Source: an uncultured Lachnospiraceae bacterium
Lineage (GTDB): Bacteria; Bacillota; Clostridia; Lachnospirales; Lachnospiraceae
Direction of reading: 5' to 3'
DNA: 42,502 bases
Assembly (NCBI GenBank): GCA_947623805.1
Contig: CANQHZ010000027.1
Span: 1 to 42,502 of the forward strand
Shown: positions 41,068 to 42,502 of the stretch, in pieces
How positions within the stretch are numbered: the first letter of the stretch is position 1
Layout: every line of letters begins with the position of its first letter
Translations under genes and position numbers: made by a program
The notes under the pieces: generated by a model
Databases searched by the model: none
Told to the model about the DNA's origin: nothing
What the model saw: only the letters and a program-made list of their open reading frames with translations

Positions 41068-42279
41068 TTATTTATATAAATCCATTAAATATTCGGTGAC
41101 GACTGTTTTCATCTCTGCCTGTGCCATATAGCCGTCCCCATAGGTATTTTTAATATTTGTGACGTAATCCTCGCCGTTTTCTTCTGTCATCTCGGCAATA
41201 GCTGCATCCATGTCGATAGAAAGTCCCTCCTGCTCAAAAATTGCCTGATATACCATATTAGTCTTGGCCTCCTCTTTGGCGCGTGTCACGAGTTCTTTTT
41301 CGTAGGAAAGCTCGTCATCTATGTCTTCACCTCGCGTGTCCCATGGATTTTCATATGTCATGCCATAACCGGAAAATAGCTGGCTATAATACGCTGCCAT
41401 TTGAGTGTCATCATATTTAAGTATTGATTTTAAAGTATTTAAGTATTTTTTAGGATAAGATTTTACTGTGGAATTATCCATAATATAGCTTGTCAGATAA
41501 TCTTCGAGGTGCTGCTCGTAAAAGTCATTTTCAACCTTTGCGCGATATTCGTCTGCTGTCGATACACCCTCTGTTTCCGAAAGCTTTTCCGCGACAAACT
41601 CGTCTGTAAGTTCAGGCGTAACCATTATACCCTTTATCGTCACGTCAAAACTTGCATCCTTGCCTGCAACGTCCGCATTGTCGTAATCTTCAGGGAAAGT
41701 GACTTCCACAATGACTTCTTCGCCGGGTTTATGTCCGATAAGCTGTTGCTCAAAGTCGTCAATGAAAGTGCCTGAGCCAATGGTGAGCGAGTAATCCTCT
41801 GCACTGCCGCCCTCAAATTCGACGCCGTCAATAGTACCGACATAATCAATGCTCACCTGATTTCCGTCAGCAATCGAGAGTGTTTCGTCCGTGCTAAGTT
41901 CAGTGTGGCTTTCAAGTGTAGAGTTAATTTCCTCATCAACTTCTTCTGCTGTTGCCGCTACTTCGTCGGCGGGCACTGAAATATTTTTGTAGTCAACAAG
42001 CTCTATCGATGAAACTGCGTCAACGCCGTCAATCTTACCATCTGCCGTAAGTCCTGCGCTCATATCAGAATTTGGGGAGGTACGAATAATTGCCAGATAT
42101 ATTTTTCCTCCGACAGCAAAGGCTAATGCAGCGATGACAGCAAATACTGCAACGATGCCGGCGATTTTCCACATAAGCTTTGTGCGCTTGTCCTTTGCGA
42201 CTGCTTTTTTGCGCGCCTCGCGCTTTGCTTTGCTTTTACTCATATTTACAGTATTATTTTTGCCATTTTTTTTTGCCAT
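41068..42279 (-). CDS. Membrane-anchored FKBP-type peptidyl-prolyl isomerase / trigger factor-like protein
   Basis: The 403-residue minus-strand product has a Lys-rich cytoplasmic N-terminus (about 1-34), a single transmembrane helix (about 35-58), then an FKBP-type domain (about 140-220: ADGNQVSIDYVGTIDGVEFE, TIGSGTFIDDFEQQLIGHKPGE) and a helical C-terminal domain like that of trigger factor (TDEFVAEKLSETEGVSTADEY and the following long helices). The N-terminal ribosome-binding domain of true trigger factor is missing. I infer an extracytoplasmic folding factor for secreted proteins, a job PrsA does in other Firmicutes. AAGGAG lies 11 nt before the ATG. No neighbouring gene shares its strand. 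Confidence 0.85.
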   Translation of the reverse strand: MAKKNGKNNTVNMSKSKAKREARKKAVAKDKRTKLMWKIAGIVAVFAVIAALAFAVGGKIYLAIIRTSPNSDMSAGLTADGKIDGVDAVSSIELVDYKNISVPADEVAATAEEVDEEINSTLESHTELSTDETLSIADGNQVSIDYVGTIDGVEFEGGSAEDYSLTIGSGTFIDDFEQQLIGHKPGEEVIVEVTFPEDYDNADVAGKDASFDVTIKGIMVTPELTDEFVAEKLSETEGVSTADEYRAKVENDFYEQHLEDYLTSYIMDNSTVKSYPKKYLNTLKSILKYDDTQMAAYYSQLFSGYGMTYENPWDTRGEDIDDELSYEKELVTRAKEEAKTNMVYQAIFEQEGLSIDMDAAIAEMTEENGEDYVTNIKNTYGDGYMAQAEMKTVVTEYLMDLYK

Positions 42280-42458
42280 TTTAATTTCAACTCCTTTTTA
42301 TGTAGCAAATCTCTCACTGAACTAATTTATCATAAACTAAGAAAAAAATAAATAGCTTAAATGCCATTTTCACAAAAATTCACAAATTATGTTCATGCAT
42401 GTCCGATGTGCCGCTTGACAATACAACCTGACTTTGGGAGTTGAACTATAAAATATAG

Positions 42459-42499
42459 TGCTAAGCCGCAGATTAAAATCTATGGCTTAGCATTTTTTT
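42459..42499 (+). terminator. Strong hairpin with T-run at the window edge
   Basis: TGCTAAGCC...AGAT pairs with ATCT...GGCTTAGCA over a short loop, followed by TTTTTTT on the + strand; the minus strand also continues into T-rich sequence. It may serve a gene outside the window or act in both directions. A TTGACA at 42415-42420 precedes it but has no well-spaced -10. Confidence 0.65.
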
Positions 42500-42502
42500 G
42501 AT

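Noticed and set aside
42415-42499. Small RNA from TTGACA (42415) to the hairpin at 42459-42499
   Set aside because: The next -10-like box (TATAAA at 42447) is 26 nt away, and a transcript would consist of little more than the terminator hairpin.

Overview
The window looks like a chromosomal segment of a motile, anaerobic Firmicute, most probably a Lachnospiraceae member. The basis is moderate GC content, strong AGGAGG-type ribosome binding sites with occasional GTG/TTG starts, a Firmicute-style flagellin, a Tad pilus locus in the clostridial arrangement, and families common in that group (CotH, VTC, DUF4956, a FliK-like/DUF6240 protein, a DUF6382-FHA protein). I see no rRNA, tRNA, CRISPR array or intact insertion sequence. 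Taxonomy and domain names come from sequence reading only; no database was searched.

Layout. 1-174: the tail of an Rpn/PD-(D/E)XK-type gene. 175-2503: an AT-rich methyltransferase gene and a secreted LysM-MORN protein gene, each preceded by a TTGACA box followed by a run of 10 or 11 G. 2504-4060: rsmA (ksgA) with its own promoter, a 99-nt palindromic repeat, and a leader with two related hairpin modules in front of the next gene. 4061-9151: a very large acidic protein with a degenerate AAA+ domain, then the glycogen branching enzyme.

9359-19252 reads as one operon for a c-di-GMP-controlled, probably O-acetylated cellulose-like exopolysaccharide: membrane protein, VTC-domain protein, DUF4956 protein, CotH protein, a 54-residue membrane microprotein, MBOAT acyltransferase, DHHW/AlgJ-like protein, BcsA-type synthase with PilZ, and GH5 endoglucanase. 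19372-25084 is a flagellar transcription unit behind a clear sigma-D (sigma-28) promoter: FliK-like protein, flagellin, FliS. A convergent DUF2508 gene follows.

25610-35780 is a complete Tad (type IVb pilus) operon: TadV peptidase, TadZ, TadA, TadB, TadC, Flp pilin, a TadG-like protein, a TadE-like protein with two metal-binding-type modules, a second prepilin peptidase, another TadE-like protein and an FHA protein. A 167-bp inverted-repeat element (29-nt perfect arms) splits this operon. 35872-40922 carries an SGNH esterase and a VWA / MoxR ATPase / leucine-rich-repeat trio. The window ends with a minus-strand, membrane-anchored FKBP/trigger-factor-like protein and a strong hairpin.

The functional theme is the cell surface: flagellum, pilus, exopolysaccharide and wall-bound protein. 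Several switch-like DNA structures sit in front of these genes. The strongest leads for something undescribed are the paired G-tract promoters, the inverted-repeat element inside the pilus operon, the covarying 99-nt palindromes, the two-module leader at 3903-4017, and the VTC/DUF4956/CotH/microprotein set tied to cellulose synthase.
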